Shown here in pieces: positions 48,160 to 56,914 of a stretch of DNA of 64,000 nt. The notes under the pieces were generated by a model that worked only from the letters and a program-made list of their open reading frames with translations, made no database searches and was not told the origin of the DNA. The stretch comes from an uncultured Proteiniphilum sp. Lineage in GTDB: Bacteria; Bacteroidota; Bacteroidia; Bacteroidales; Dysgonomonadaceae. The position numbers and the translations under genes are program-made. The stretch lies in assembly GCA_927407015.1 (NCBI GenBank), contig CAKMJT010000002.1, forward strand, positions 62,001 through 126,000. The letters are read 5' to 3'. Each line of letters starts with the position of its first letter. Within the stretch, counting starts at the first letter, position 1.

Positions 48160-49638
48160 CTAAATGGTCCACTCCACACCATCCCTGGTGTCCTTGATCT
48201 CTATGCCTGCCTCTTTCAGTCTGTCGCGTATCTTGTCGGAGGTTGCCCAGTCCTTGTTTTCCCGTGCCGTACGACGGATCTCCAGGATCAGTGACATTAA
48301 CCCTTCCATCACATCACTCCCGGCATTGTTTTTTGTCTCATCAAGTAATCCCAGAATCTCGAATATAAAGGTATGCATCACCCTCTTCAGCTCTTTCAGA
48401 TCGTCAGCCGTCAGCGTCTCCTTTTGATCCCTGGCGGAATTGATGATACGTACTGCCTCGAAGAGATGGGCGATCAGCATCGGACTGTTGAAATCGTCGT
48501 TCATCGCGGCATAGCATCTCTCCTCCAGCAGGTGAATGTTTGCCGATGAAGTGGGTGAGGGGTCAATCTTATCAATTGCGGAGAGGCTCTCCATCAGCTT
48601 TTTATACCCTTTCTCCGCTGCCTGCAGCGCTTCATTGGAGAAATCAAGCGTGCTCCGGTAGTGTGACTGAGCCATGAAGAAACGTACGGTCATGGGTGAA
48701 TAACCTTTTTCCAGCAGAGGGTGTTCACCGGTAAAAAGCTCTCTGGGCAGGAAACCGTTGCCGGCGCTCTTCGACATGCGCGCACCATTCACGGTGAGCA
48801 TGTTGGTGTGCATCCAGTATTTAACGGGGGCCGTATGGTTGCAGGCCTGCGACTGTGCAATCTCATTGGTGTGGTGTGTTGCCTGCAGGTCCATCCCTCC
48901 GCCGTGAATGTCGAAAGTAGTACCCAGGTATTTGGTGCTCATGGCAGAGCATTCTATGTGCCAGCCCGGGAAACCCCATCCCCAGGGTGAGGGCCACTGC
49001 ATCAGCGTTTCGGCTTTCGCTTTGATCCAGAGCGCGAAATCGAGACGTCCCCGTTTCTCATCCTGGCCGTCCAGTTGGCGTGTACCCTCCAGCAGGTCTT
49101 CCAGCTTCCGGTTGGTCAGCGTGCCGTAGTCGTACTCCCGGCTGTATTTTTCCACGTCAAAATAAACCGATCCGTTGATCTCGTAGGCATAGCCTTCGGC
49201 CAGGATCTGTCTGATCATTTCTATCTGTTCCAGGATATGTCCTGTAGCGGTAGGTTCAATGCTCGGGGGAAGGGCGTTGAACCGGGATAAAACGTCATGG
49301 AAACCGAGCGTATACTTCTGGACGATCTCCATCGGTTCAAGCTCCTCCAGCCTGGCTTTCTTGGCAAACTTGTCGTCACCTTCATCCCTGTCGCCCTCCA
49401 GATGCCCCGCATCAGTGATATTGCGTACATAACGGACCTTGTAGTCAAGATGAAGCAGGTACCTGTATATCAGGTCGAAGGAGATGAACGTGCGGCAATT
49501 TCCCAGATGGATATCGCTATAGACTGTGGGGCCGCAAACATACATCCCTACCAGCGGCGGATGCAGCGGTTCAAAGACCTCTTTTTCCCGGGTGAGGGTA
49601 TTAAAAATGACCAAACTGTTAGCCCTATCTTCGTTCAT
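48160..49638 (-). CDS. cysS: Cysteine--tRNA ligase
   Basis: A 492-residue class I synthetase. The HIGH motif appears as YSDIHLGNCRTF and KMSKS appears as GARMSKSAGN. Zinc ligands include the Cys in MYVCGPTVYSD and those in FPGWHIECSAMS and the HHTNEIAQSQA region. The C-terminal helical DALR-type anticodon domain begins at about 355. It attaches cysteine to tRNA-Cys in the cytoplasm. It is a single gene with its own predicted promoter at 49664-49696. Confidence 0.98.
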   Translation of the reverse strand: MNEDRANSLVIFNTLTREKEVFEPLHPPLVGMYVCGPTVYSDIHLGNCRTFISFDLIYRYLLHLDYKVRYVRNITDAGHLEGDRDEGDDKFAKKARLEELEPMEIVQKYTLGFHDVLSRFNALPPSIEPTATGHILEQIEMIRQILAEGYAYEINGSVYFDVEKYSREYDYGTLTNRKLEDLLEGTRQLDGQDEKRGRLDFALWIKAKAETLMQWPSPWGWGFPGWHIECSAMSTKYLGTTFDIHGGGMDLQATHHTNEIAQSQACNHTAPVKYWMHTNMLTVNGARMSKSAGNGFLPRELFTGEHPLLEKGYSPMTVRFFMAQSHYRSTLDFSNEALQAAEKGYKKLMESLSAIDKIDPSPTSSANIHLLEERCYAAMNDDFNSPMLIAHLFEAVRIINSARDQKETLTADDLKELKRVMHTFIFEILGLLDETKNNAGSDVMEGLMSLILEIRRTARENKDWATSDKIRDRLKEAGIEIKDTRDGVEWTI

Positions 49639-49663
49639 ATTCGTAGTGATTTTTCCGAAAAGA

Positions 49664-49696
49664 CAAAATTACAAATTTAAGCGGTATTTACGGCAA
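49664..49696 (-). promoter_or_regulatory. Predicted Bacteroidetes promoter for cysS
   Basis: On the minus strand TAATTTTG (49671-49664) is a perfect -7 match, with a TTG (49696-49694) 22 nt upstream of it. It lies 25 nt before the cysS start codon. Confidence 0.5.
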
Positions 49697-49802
49697 TCTG
49701 TACAAATAAAGAGAAAATAGTACCTTCCGTGGGTGTCTGTTTTGTATATTTTTAATACTTTTGTCGTTTCTTTGAATTAACTAAACTTTAAACTCATTCT
49801 TT

Positions 49803-50513
49803 ATGTTACGAAAAATCCTGCTCTCTCTCGCAATTACCTGTACCATAGCAGCTATACAGGCTCAGAACCTGCAACTGCATTTCGATCCGCGCCATACCAT
49901 GTACGGTGACGAAGTCTCTTCCTCGAATTATCTGACGGCAACCTTTGAGATGTACAAACCGGATAAGTGGGGTAATACTTTTTTGTTCGCAGATTTCGAC
50001 TTCAATCACAATAAGAAAAATATTGGGCTTGTCTATGCTGAGATTGCCCGTGAGTTTAAGCTGGGTGATTTTCCCCTTTTGCCCCACATCGAGTACAACG
50101 GAGGCCTGGGACTTGTGAAAGGTACCGGCAGCGGCTTCTCCATCCCCAGCTCCTATATGGCCGGCTTTGGCTATCCTTTTCAGCTGGGTAATTTTTACAT
50201 GAGCACCTATCTGGCCTATAAGCTGAATGCATTTCAGGAAGTGAGCAACGACGCCCAGTGGACAGTCACCTGGAACGCCACCCTGGCAGAAGGGAAGCTT
50301 TCTTTAGGCGGCTTTTTCGATCTCTGGAGTGAAAACGAAGACCGTACCGGTGTGGAGTCGGGCAAGAAACTGGTGATGCTGAGTGAACCGCAGATATGGT
50401 ACAATATCACACCCAACTTCTCCCTGGGAAGCGAGGTTGAGGTCAGCTACCATTTTGCCGGTGCCGGGAATTTCTATGCCATCCCCACCGTGGCGACCAA
50501 ATGGACTTTTTAA
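49803..50513 (+). CDS. DUF5020 family outer-membrane protein (nucleoside-channel-like)
   Basis: A 236-residue exported protein with a signal peptide (about 1-20, ending AAIQAQ). Alternating beta-strands of an outer-membrane barrel follow (YLTATFEMYKPDKWGNTFLF, LGSEVEVSYHF, ending in VATKWTF with a terminal Phe). It fits DUF5020, related to Tsx-like nucleoside channels. It is followed 19 nt later by a purine permease, which suggests the pair moves nucleobases or nucleosides across both membranes; that is inference. A -7 box (TACTTTTG, 49756-49763) lies 40 nt upstream. Confidence 0.82.
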   Translation: MLRKILLSLAITCTIAAIQAQNLQLHFDPRHTMYGDEVSSSNYLTATFEMYKPDKWGNTFLFADFDFNHNKKNIGLVYAEIAREFKLGDFPLLPHIEYNGGLGLVKGTGSGFSIPSSYMAGFGYPFQLGNFYMSTYLAYKLNAFQEVSNDAQWTVTWNATLAEGKLSLGGFFDLWSENEDRTGVESGKKLVMLSEPQIWYNITPNFSLGSEVEVSYHFAGAGNFYAIPTVATKWTF

Positions 50514-50532
50514 TGTTTAACATCGGATGATT

Positions 50533-51843
50533 ATGCTGGAAAAGATTTTCAGGTTAAAACAAAATAACACGACAGTACGTGTTGAGATCGTAGCAGGGAT
50601 TATCACTTTCCTCACCATGTCCTATATCCTGGTGGTGAACCCCAATATCCTGAGTGCGTCGGGAATGGATAAGGCGGCGCTTTTCACAGCGACGGCACTG
50701 GCCAGTGTGCTGGGTACCCTCTTTATGGCTTTCATCCCCAACCTGCCCATCGCGCAGGCGCCGGGCATGGGTCTGAACTCCTTCTTCGCCTTTTCTGTGG
50801 TCCTTGGTCTGGGATACTCATGGCAGATGGCACTCACGGCCGTTTTCATCGAAGGGATCATCTTCGTGCTCCTCACCTTCTTCAATGTACGGGAGCTGAT
50901 CGTGAAGAGCATTCCTGCCTCCATCAAAAATGCGATTCCGGTAGGTATCGGCCTCTTCATTACCTTCCTTGGCCTGCAGAATGGCGGCCTCATCGTGAAA
51001 GATGAGAACACTATGCTTACGTTGGGTGAGATCTCCAACCCGCATATCTGGGTGGCTCTGCTCGGATTGATCCTTACGGCCGTTTTGTACTTCAAAAAGG
51101 TACACGGCGCATTTCTTATCGGTATCGTGGCAGCCACCATCTTCGCTACCATCCTGGGACTGGTTCATCTCCCCGAAGGAAACCTTGTGTCGATGCCTCC
51201 CGACATCTCACCTGTCTTCATGCAGTTCGAGTGGCATAACCTCTTTACGCTTGACATGCTGATCGTGGTGTTCACCTTCCTCTTCGTGAACCTGTTCGAT
51301 ACCATTGGTACACTTTTGGGTGTGGCCTCCAAGATAGGGATCACCGACAAGAGCGGCAGCTTCCCCCAAATCAAGAAAGCGCTTTTTGCAGATGCGCTCG
51401 GAACAACATTCGGAGCGGTGCTGGGTACCAGTACTGTCACCTCCTATGTGGAGAGTGCATCGGGAGTGGCCGTCGGCGGACGTACAGGCTTAACAGCTCT
51501 CTCCACTGCAGGAATGTTCGTGCTGGCACTGTTCCTCGCACCCCTCTTCCTGATGGTGCCTGCTTCTGCCACCGCTCCCGCACTCATCCTGGTGGGGCTG
51601 TTTATGATTACGTCGGTGGTACGGATCAATTTCGAAGATATGACGGAGGCATTGCCCGCCTTCCTCACCATCGTGATGATGCCATTTGCCTTCAGTATTG
51701 CCCAGGGGATCGTATTCGGGATGCTCTCGTTTGTGTTTCTGAAAGCATTGTCAGGCCAGTTCAAACATATCACCGTCACGATGTGGGTGATCTTTGTACT
51801 GTTCGTTCTCAAGATGGTACTGGACGGTATGCAGCTCATGTAA
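50533..51843 (+). CDS. NCS2-family purine (AzgA-type) permease
   Basis: A 436-residue transporter with about 12-14 helices. Typical motifs are TVRVEIVAGIITFLTMSYIL, VVNPNIL, AQAPGMGLNSFFAF, NLFDTIGTLLGVA and TSTVTSYVESASGVAVGGRTG. This is the AzgA-like branch, usually importing hypoxanthine, guanine or adenine with protons. The start is at 50533 (MLEKIF); an in-frame ATG 6 nt upstream is also possible. It pairs with the DUF5020 outer-membrane protein just upstream and is followed by a strong terminator. Confidence 0.94.
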   Translation: MLEKIFRLKQNNTTVRVEIVAGIITFLTMSYILVVNPNILSASGMDKAALFTATALASVLGTLFMAFIPNLPIAQAPGMGLNSFFAFSVVLGLGYSWQMALTAVFIEGIIFVLLTFFNVRELIVKSIPASIKNAIPVGIGLFITFLGLQNGGLIVKDENTMLTLGEISNPHIWVALLGLILTAVLYFKKVHGAFLIGIVAATIFATILGLVHLPEGNLVSMPPDISPVFMQFEWHNLFTLDMLIVVFTFLFVNLFDTIGTLLGVASKIGITDKSGSFPQIKKALFADALGTTFGAVLGTSTVTSYVESASGVAVGGRTGLTALSTAGMFVLALFLAPLFLMVPASATAPALILVGLFMITSVVRINFEDMTEALPAFLTIVMMPFAFSIAQGIVFGMLSFVFLKALSGQFKHITVTMWVIFVLFVLKMVLDGMQLM

Positions 51844-51857
51844 AAAAATCTTTTTCG

Positions 51858-51900
51858 AAAGTAAGTCCCGTTAAATTCGGTTTAATGGGACTTACTTTTT
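51858..51900 (+). terminator. Intrinsic terminator after the NCS2 permease
   Basis: A long stem of AAAGTAAGTCCCGTTAAA (51858-51875) with TTTAATGGGACTTACTTT (51881-51898), one G-U pair, and a 5-nt loop, ending in a T-run. The stem's own A and T tracts make it active-looking in both directions. Confidence 0.88.
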
Positions 51901-51923
51901 ATTTTTGCACAAAATAATCACTC

Positions 51924-53633
51924 ATGTACCATCCCGTAACAGCATATCCCATAAAACCGGGACGTCTCTTCCAGCTCCTTCTTATGGCCTGGTTCCTGCT
52001 GAATATTGTTCAGTCACTCTTCACAGAGATAGGGAATGACGAGTCTTACTACTGGGTATACGCACAGCTGCCGGCGTGGGGCTACTACGATCATCCGCCA
52101 CTGGTGGCTCTGATAATCAGGGCAGGTACATGGCTGGCCGGCGATACCACGCTGGGTGTACGCCTTTTCGTGATGGTGATGCAGCTCCTCTTCCTGTGGG
52201 TACTCTACAGGCTTTCTGCGGTGGAGCATTCCCGTCATCACATCCTGTTGTTCTTTCTCGTGTCCTTCTCGGTGGTGATGCTGCAGGTCTATGGTTTCGT
52301 GGCGACACCCGATGCGCCGCTGTTGCTCTTCACGGTGCTGTTCCTGTGGAGTTACCGCTATTTTCTCGATACGGACTACTCACTTGCCGGAGCACTGCTG
52401 ATGGCTTTTTGTATGGCGGGACTGATGTACAGCAAGTATCACGGGGCGCTGGTGATCCTGTTCGTGATCTTCTCCAATCTGAAACTATTCACCAAACCCG
52501 CTTTTTATCTCTCCGTGGCAGCCGCTGTGGTATTATTCCTACCCCATATCCTGTGGCAGTTCAACAACGATTTTCCCTCGTTGAAGTACCACCTGGTGGA
52601 AAGATCGAAAGGATTCCGATGGTCCTATTTCCCCGATTTTCTGGTGAACCAGCTGCCCGTCTTCAACCCGTTTACGCTGGGAGCGGGTGTGTATGTCCTT
52701 TTCCGGAGAAACGAAAAAGATACCTTTGAGCGGGCCCTTAAGTTTGTCTTCGCCGGCTTTCTTCTTTTTTTCACCCTGTGGAACTTCAAGGAACGTGTGG
52801 AACCACACTGGACCATCGCGGCAGCTGTACCCATGGTCATCCTCATCGTCCGCGAGGCCACGGGTAATCAGAAACTGATGAACTATATCCGTAAGGTGAT
52901 CACCCCCTCCCTGGTACTGATTCTGCTTGCCCGTCTTTTCCTGATCGCGGTTATCCTGCCCCTGCGTACTGAATGGCATGGCGACAGGCAACGGGTGGCT
53001 GATCTGGAGGCCATCGCCGGCGACCGCCCCGTGGTCTTTCTCTCCGGTTTCCAGCTGTCGTCGAAGTACCGTTTCTATACGGGTAAGGAGGCTCATACGA
53101 TGGGAGCGCTGAACTACCGAAACACGCAATACGATCTATGGAACTTCGATGAAAGCTACCGGGGGAAGCCCGTGATCATCGACCTCAGGAATGATACTTC
53201 GGTGGTTGCTCCTACCGTTAGCGGTGAATCGGTCTTCTATCTGAAGGAGATGGAGCAGTATCAGCCCTATAAACGACTGCGGGTGATCCCCCTGCTGTCC
53301 GGCAGTACATTCCCCACCGGCAGGGAACATGCCGTCATGGTGGATGTGATAAACCCCTATCCTGCAACCTATGTCATTGATCATCCCTCCATGCCGCTGG
53401 AGATTTCGCTGGTGTTCCTGGTGAAGAGGGACGGACGTTACAGGCGGGAAAGAATCACCACCCGTTCCCTTTTCGAGTGGCATGAGATAGCTCCGGGCGG
53501 AAAAGTGACCGGACAGATTCGTTTTGCACTGCCCGATCTTCCCCCGGGTGAGTATGATGTTCACTTTGCTGCGGGTACACCCGGCATATATCCCGCCTCC
53601 CTGGAGAAACCGGTTAAAATATTTTTTGAATGA
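51924..53633 (+). CDS. Family 39-type (ArnT/PMT-like) membrane glycosyltransferase
   Basis: A 569-residue membrane enzyme. About ten to twelve helices occupy the first 360 residues, and a soluble domain with beta-strands ends the protein. The first periplasmic loop has the acidic catalytic-type pair GNDESYYWVYAQ followed by WGYYDHPPLVALIIR, as in GT39/ArnT-like transferases using polyprenyl-phosphate sugars. It would decorate lipid A, glycan or protein on the periplasmic side. GtrA overlaps its stop codon by 4 nt. GtrA proteins flip such lipid-linked sugars, so they likely work together. A -7 box (TATTTTTG, 51900-51907) lies upstream. Confidence 0.9.
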   Translation: MYHPVTAYPIKPGRLFQLLLMAWFLLNIVQSLFTEIGNDESYYWVYAQLPAWGYYDHPPLVALIIRAGTWLAGDTTLGVRLFVMVMQLLFLWVLYRLSAVEHSRHHILLFFLVSFSVVMLQVYGFVATPDAPLLLFTVLFLWSYRYFLDTDYSLAGALLMAFCMAGLMYSKYHGALVILFVIFSNLKLFTKPAFYLSVAAAVVLFLPHILWQFNNDFPSLKYHLVERSKGFRWSYFPDFLVNQLPVFNPFTLGAGVYVLFRRNEKDTFERALKFVFAGFLLFFTLWNFKERVEPHWTIAAAVPMVILIVREATGNQKLMNYIRKVITPSLVLILLARLFLIAVILPLRTEWHGDRQRVADLEAIAGDRPVVFLSGFQLSSKYRFYTGKEAHTMGALNYRNTQYDLWNFDESYRGKPVIIDLRNDTSVVAPTVSGESVFYLKEMEQYQPYKRLRVIPLLSGSTFPTGREHAVMVDVINPYPATYVIDHPSMPLEISLVFLVKRDGRYRRERITTRSLFEWHEIAPGGKVTGQIRFALPDLPPGEYDVHFAAGTPGIYPASLEKPVKIFFE

Positions 53634-54019
53634 TGATTGAGTTGATTGGGCAGTTTCTGAAATTTGGCGTGGTAGGGTTACTGGGTACGGTGATCGATTT
53701 CTTCTTCACCTGGCTCTGTAAGGAAAAGCTGAAGTGGAACAAGTTTCTGGCCAACTCGATTGGCTTTATGCTTGCCGCTACCTCCAATTATATACTGAAT
53801 CGTATCTGGACGTTCGAGAGCGATAATCCCGATGTGGGACGCGAATACTTCTCTTTTTTTATCGTTTCCGTCATCGGCCTGGGACTGAACAACCTGATTC
53901 TGTTTCTGCTCCATGAAAAAGGGAAGATGAATTTCTACCTGGCAAAAGCATTCGCCATCGCACTGGTAACCCTCTGGAACTTCGTGGCCAACTATTTCTT
54001 CACCTTTCATCGAGCCTGA
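53630..54019 (+). CDS. GtrA-family membrane protein
   Basis: A 129-residue protein with four membrane helices. The GtrA pattern is visible in FLKFGVVGLLGTVIDFFFTWL, NSIGFMLAATSNYILNRIWTF and the C-terminal LVTLWNFVANYFFTFHR. GtrA proteins are thought to flip polyprenyl-phosphate-linked glucose or related sugars to the periplasm. The start ATG overlaps the GT39-type stop (ATGA), so translation is coupled and a donor-supply role for that enzyme is the natural reading. Confidence 0.94.
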   Translation: MMIELIGQFLKFGVVGLLGTVIDFFFTWLCKEKLKWNKFLANSIGFMLAATSNYILNRIWTFESDNPDVGREYFSFFIVSVIGLGLNNLILFLLHEKGKMNFYLAKAFAIALVTLWNFVANYFFTFHRA

Positions 54020-54030
54020 AGCAGAATCAT

Positions 54031-54061
54031 TTGCATTTTACGGATGAAATAGCTACTTTTA
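54031..54061 (+). promoter_or_regulatory. Predicted Bacteroidetes promoter for efp
   Basis: TTG at 54031-54033, a 20-nt spacer, and TACTTTTA at 54054-54061 (one mismatch to TAnnTTTG). The expected leader to efp is about 95 nt. Confidence 0.45.
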
Positions 54062-54164
54062 CGCTCACAAAATAGTATCAACGATTTCGTTAAGCGATAG
54101 GTGCAGGGGCAAATTCTACCGTCTTCTGTCATTGCGGGAAACGAGTAAATTTATTGAATCATTT

Positions 54165-54731
54165 ATGGCAACAACTGCTGACTTCAGAAACGGAATGTGC
54201 ATCGATCTGGATGGACAATATTACTTTATTGTAGAATTTCTTCATGTGAAACCCGGTAAAGGTGGAGCCTTCGTCCGTACCAAGCTGAAGAATGTAACTA
54301 CGGGACGGATACTCGAGAAAACATTCAACTCGGGTGTACGGGTCGACGAAGTGCGTATTGAACGCCGTTCGTTTCAGTACCTCTATCGCGATGATATGGG
54401 TTATAACTTCATGAATACCGAGACCTTTGAACAGATCCCCATCCCTGAAGAACAAATTGAAGGGGTGCATTTCCTGAAAGAGGGCGATGTGGTGGAAGTG
54501 CAGATCCATGCCGAAAGCGGAACGATCCTGACCGCCGAAATGCCGACGCATGTGATCCTCGAGATCACCTACACCGAGCCCGGCATCAAGGGTGATACGG
54601 CTACCAACACGCTGAAGCCTGCCACCGTGGAGACAGGTGCAGAGGTACGTGTGCCGCTCTTTATCAATGCTGGAGAGAAAATAAAGATCGATACACGTAA
54701 CGGATCCTACGTGGAACGCGTCAGGGAGTAA
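54165..54731 (+). CDS. efp: Translation elongation factor P
   Basis: A 188-residue EF-P of normal length with three beta-barrel domains: KOW-like (1-62), S1-like (about 65-125) and the C-terminal OB (about 130-188). The loop that reaches the peptidyl-transferase centre is [13 protein letters not shown], with Lys32 in the position that is modified in several bacteria. The C-terminus has the signature [17 protein letters not shown]. It relieves ribosome stalling at polyproline. The start at 54165 is chosen; an upstream in-frame ATG at 54132 adds 11 atypical residues. A terminator follows. Confidence 0.98.
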   Translation: MATTADFRNGMCIDLDGQYYFIVEFLHVKPGKGGAFVRTKLKNVTTGRILEKTFNSGVRVDEVRIERRSFQYLYRDDMGYNFMNTETFEQIPIPEEQIEGVHFLKEGDVVEVQIHAESGTILTAEMPTHVILEITYTEPGIKGDTATNTLKPATVETGAEVRVPLFINAGEKIKIDTRNGSYVERVRE

Positions 54732-54763
54732 CCGATAAACAGTTTTTTTTAAGATACGATGTG

Positions 54764-54798
54764 AGGACGGGCATGCAACAGGATGTTCGTCCTTTTTT
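54764..54798 (+). terminator. Intrinsic terminator after efp
   Basis: AGGACGGGCAT (54764-54774) pairs with ATGTTCGTCCT (54783-54793) through 11 bp including two G-U pairs, with an 8-nt loop and a T-run. Confidence 0.85.
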
Positions 54799-54869
54799 GT
54801 ATGTCAGCTACTTTCTATTCTCATTATTCTTTGTATATTTGCTTTGTTTTACTCCTGAAAGGAACCGTC

Positions 54870-55559
54870 ATGGGCAAGTTAAGTATCAAACAATGGGCGG
54901 AGGAAGACCGCCCGCGGGAGAAACTGTTGCTGAAAGGTGTCTCCACCCTTTCCGATTCCGAGTTGATTGCTATTTTAATCGGCTCGGGCAACGACAGGGA
55001 GAGTGCGGTGGAGCTGAGCAAGCGGATTTTGCTCAAAGCAGAGAACGACCTGAACAAGCTGGGGCGGATGAGCGTGTCCGACCTGGTACAAAACTTCAGG
55101 GGTATAGGTGAAGCAAAGGCCGTCACGGTGATCGCCGCCCTGGAGCTGGGCCGGCGCAGGAGAACCACTGAGACGAACGACCGGAGGAAGATCACCTCCT
55201 CGCACGATGCCTACGACCATTTCTTTCCCATCCTGTCCGATCTCAATCACGAAGAGACGTGGGCGATGCTGACCGACCGGTCGAACAAGGTGCTCAGCAC
55301 CCTGCAGGTGAGCCGCGGCGGTATCTCGGGAACAGTCGTGGATATCCGTCTGATCCTGCGGGAGGCCCTGGGACATTATGCATCGGGCATCATCCTGGCG
55401 CACAACCACCCTTCCGGCAACTGCAGCCCCAGCACGCAGGACACGCATATCTCGAAGAAGCTGAAGGAGGCTGCACAGTGGATGGATATTACGCTGCTTG
55501 ACCATATTATCGTGTGTGTCGACAGCTATTACAGTTTCGCGGATGAAGGGATCATCTGA
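54870..55559 (+). CDS. radC: RadC-family JAB-domain protein
   Basis: A 229-residue RadC homologue. An N-terminal UPF0758 helix-hairpin-helix region (1-90, with GVSTLSDSELIAILIGSG and NFRGIGEAKAVTVIAALEL) precedes a JAB1/MPN metalloprotease-like domain. The metal-site motif is ILAHNHPSGNCSPSTQDTHIS (His-x-His...Asp). Despite its name, a direct DNA repair role is not established. The start at 54870 follows a GAAAGGAA ribosome-binding-like stretch and gives the family N-terminus; the longer ORF to 54783 reads hydrophobic noise. A -7 box (TATATTTG, 54834-54841) is upstream. Confidence 0.94.
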   Translation: MGKLSIKQWAEEDRPREKLLLKGVSTLSDSELIAILIGSGNDRESAVELSKRILLKAENDLNKLGRMSVSDLVQNFRGIGEAKAVTVIAALELGRRRRTTETNDRRKITSSHDAYDHFFPILSDLNHEETWAMLTDRSNKVLSTLQVSRGGISGTVVDIRLILREALGHYASGIILAHNHPSGNCSPSTQDTHISKKLKEAAQWMDITLLDHIIVCVDSYYSFADEGII

Positions 55560-55601
55560 GCGGGGTAAACAATATGCAGGAAAATAGGGTTAATAAGCAT
55601 A

Positions 55602-55661
55602 CAGGGTGCTTGTTGCTGAACGGTTGCTCTCCGGCAGAGCCTGTTTCCTTTGAACACCCTG
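55602..55661 (+). other. Long inverted repeat upstream of the DUF59 gene
   Basis: CAGGGTG (55602-55608) can pair with CACCCTG (55655-55661), enclosing 46 nt that contain smaller GC-rich hairpins, and is followed by an A-rich stretch leading to the gene. It could be a structured leader or the remains of a terminator for radC. Confidence 0.3.
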
Positions 55662-55723
55662 CAATAAAAATAAAAAATGAAAAGCGGATTCAACATAATG
55701 ATTCAGAATTATTTGAATTTTAA

Positions 55724-56053
55724 ATGAAAGAGATTATGAACAACGAATTACAGGCTTTACAAGATAAGATAGTGGTGATGCTCCGCACAGTATACGATCC
55801 GGAAATCCCCGTGAACATCTATGATCTGGGAATGATTTACGATGTGGATATCGATGAGAATAACAATGTCACCGTGGAGATGACCTTCACATCGCCCAGC
55901 TGCCCTGCATCCGATTTCATCCTGATGGATGTGCAGCTGAAGGTGGAGTCGATCCCCGAGGTGAACAATGTGGATATCAATCTCACGTTCGACCCGCCGT
56001 GGGACCGCTCGATGATGAGCGAAGAGGCGATGCTGGAGCTGGGGATGATGTGA
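55724..56053 (+). CDS. DUF59/MIP18-family iron-sulfur cluster assembly protein
   Basis: A 109-residue DUF59 protein. The domain fills almost the whole chain: LRTVYDPEIPVNIYDLGMIY, then VEMTFTSPSCPASDFIL with the conserved Cys, and NLTFDPPWDRSMMSEEAM at the end. Members such as SufT and the MIP18 group help mature Fe-S proteins. ATG codons at 55724 and 55736 are both possible starts. The lpxH-type gene follows closely, with its first possible GTG start overlapping this gene's stop. No suf genes are in the window, so its partners are elsewhere. Confidence 0.9.
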   Translation: MKEIMNNELQALQDKIVVMLRTVYDPEIPVNIYDLGMIYDVDIDENNNVTVEMTFTSPSCPASDFILMDVQLKVESIPEVNNVDINLTFDPPWDRSMMSEEAMLELGMM

Positions 56054-56085
56054 TCGGGGGAAGATACTACGCTGAAAAAAGTACC

Positions 56086-56829
56086 GTGAGTAAAAAAGTC
56101 TATTTCCTCTCCGACGCCCATCTGGGATCAAAGTCGCATACCAGCTCCATCGATACGGAGCGAAAGCTCTGCCGGTGGCTCGACAGCTTGAAGAACGACG
56201 CAGCGGCAATATATCTGCTGGGTGACATCTTCGATTACTGGTATGAGTACAGGTATGTGGTGCCGAAAGGATTCACCCGCCTTCTCGGTAAGATATCTGA
56301 GCTAACTGACAGCGGCGTAGAAGTACATTTCTTCATCGGCAACCACGATATCTGGCTTACCGACTATCTCACCACAGAGTGCGGGATGATCCTGCATTTT
56401 GGTCCCTGGATCACCGAAATCGGCGGAAAGAATTTTTTTCTTGCCCATGGCGACGGTCTGGGGGATGAATCCCTGTCGTTTCATTTTCTGCGAAGAATCT
56501 TTCACAGCAGGTTTCTGCGTAAATGTTTCTCGGCCGTCCATCCGCGATGGACGATACCGTTGGCGCATGTATGGTCGAACAGTAGCCGTGAGAACGGTGG
56601 AGTGCAGGATTACCTGGGCGAGGAGAAGGAGTACCTGATCCGATTCTCGAAGCAAAAACAGAAAGAGATGCCTGACATCAACTATTTTATCTACGGGCAT
56701 CGTCATCTTCTCCTCGATCTGCCCATTGCAGCACAGACACATGTCATCATGCTGGGCGACTGGATCACCCTCTTCTCCTATGCGGTGTTCGACGGGGAAA
56801 GCCTCAGGCTGGAAACATGGGAGGAGTGA
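56086..56829 (+). CDS. lpxH: UDP-2,3-diacylglucosamine diphosphatase (LpxH-type metallophosphoesterase)
   Basis: A 247-residue calcineurin-like phosphoesterase with the full set of metal-binding motifs: FLSDAHLGS (DxH), GDIFDYWYEY, FFIGNHDIWL (GNHD), LAHGDGLGD and YFIYGHRHL (GHxH). The GDxFDxW pattern and the helical insertion at about 125-170 fit LpxH, which cleaves UDP-2,3-diacylglucosamine to lipid X in lipid A synthesis on the inner face of the inner membrane. The GTG at 56086 gives the normal start; a GTG at 56050 overlapping the previous stop is an alternative. Confidence 0.88.
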   Translation: MSKKVYFLSDAHLGSKSHTSSIDTERKLCRWLDSLKNDAAAIYLLGDIFDYWYEYRYVVPKGFTRLLGKISELTDSGVEVHFFIGNHDIWLTDYLTTECGMILHFGPWITEIGGKNFFLAHGDGLGDESLSFHFLRRIFHSRFLRKCFSAVHPRWTIPLAHVWSNSSRENGGVQDYLGEEKEYLIRFSKQKQKEMPDINYFIYGHRHLLLDLPIAAQTHVIMLGDWITLFSYAVFDGESLRLETWEE

Positions 56830-56914
56830 TTCACTCTATTTTTGTAAGACTTTATGTAATTTTCGGGATTCAGGACAGGAATACCGGCCGAATGCCGTTG
56901 CCGCCTTTTTTTGG

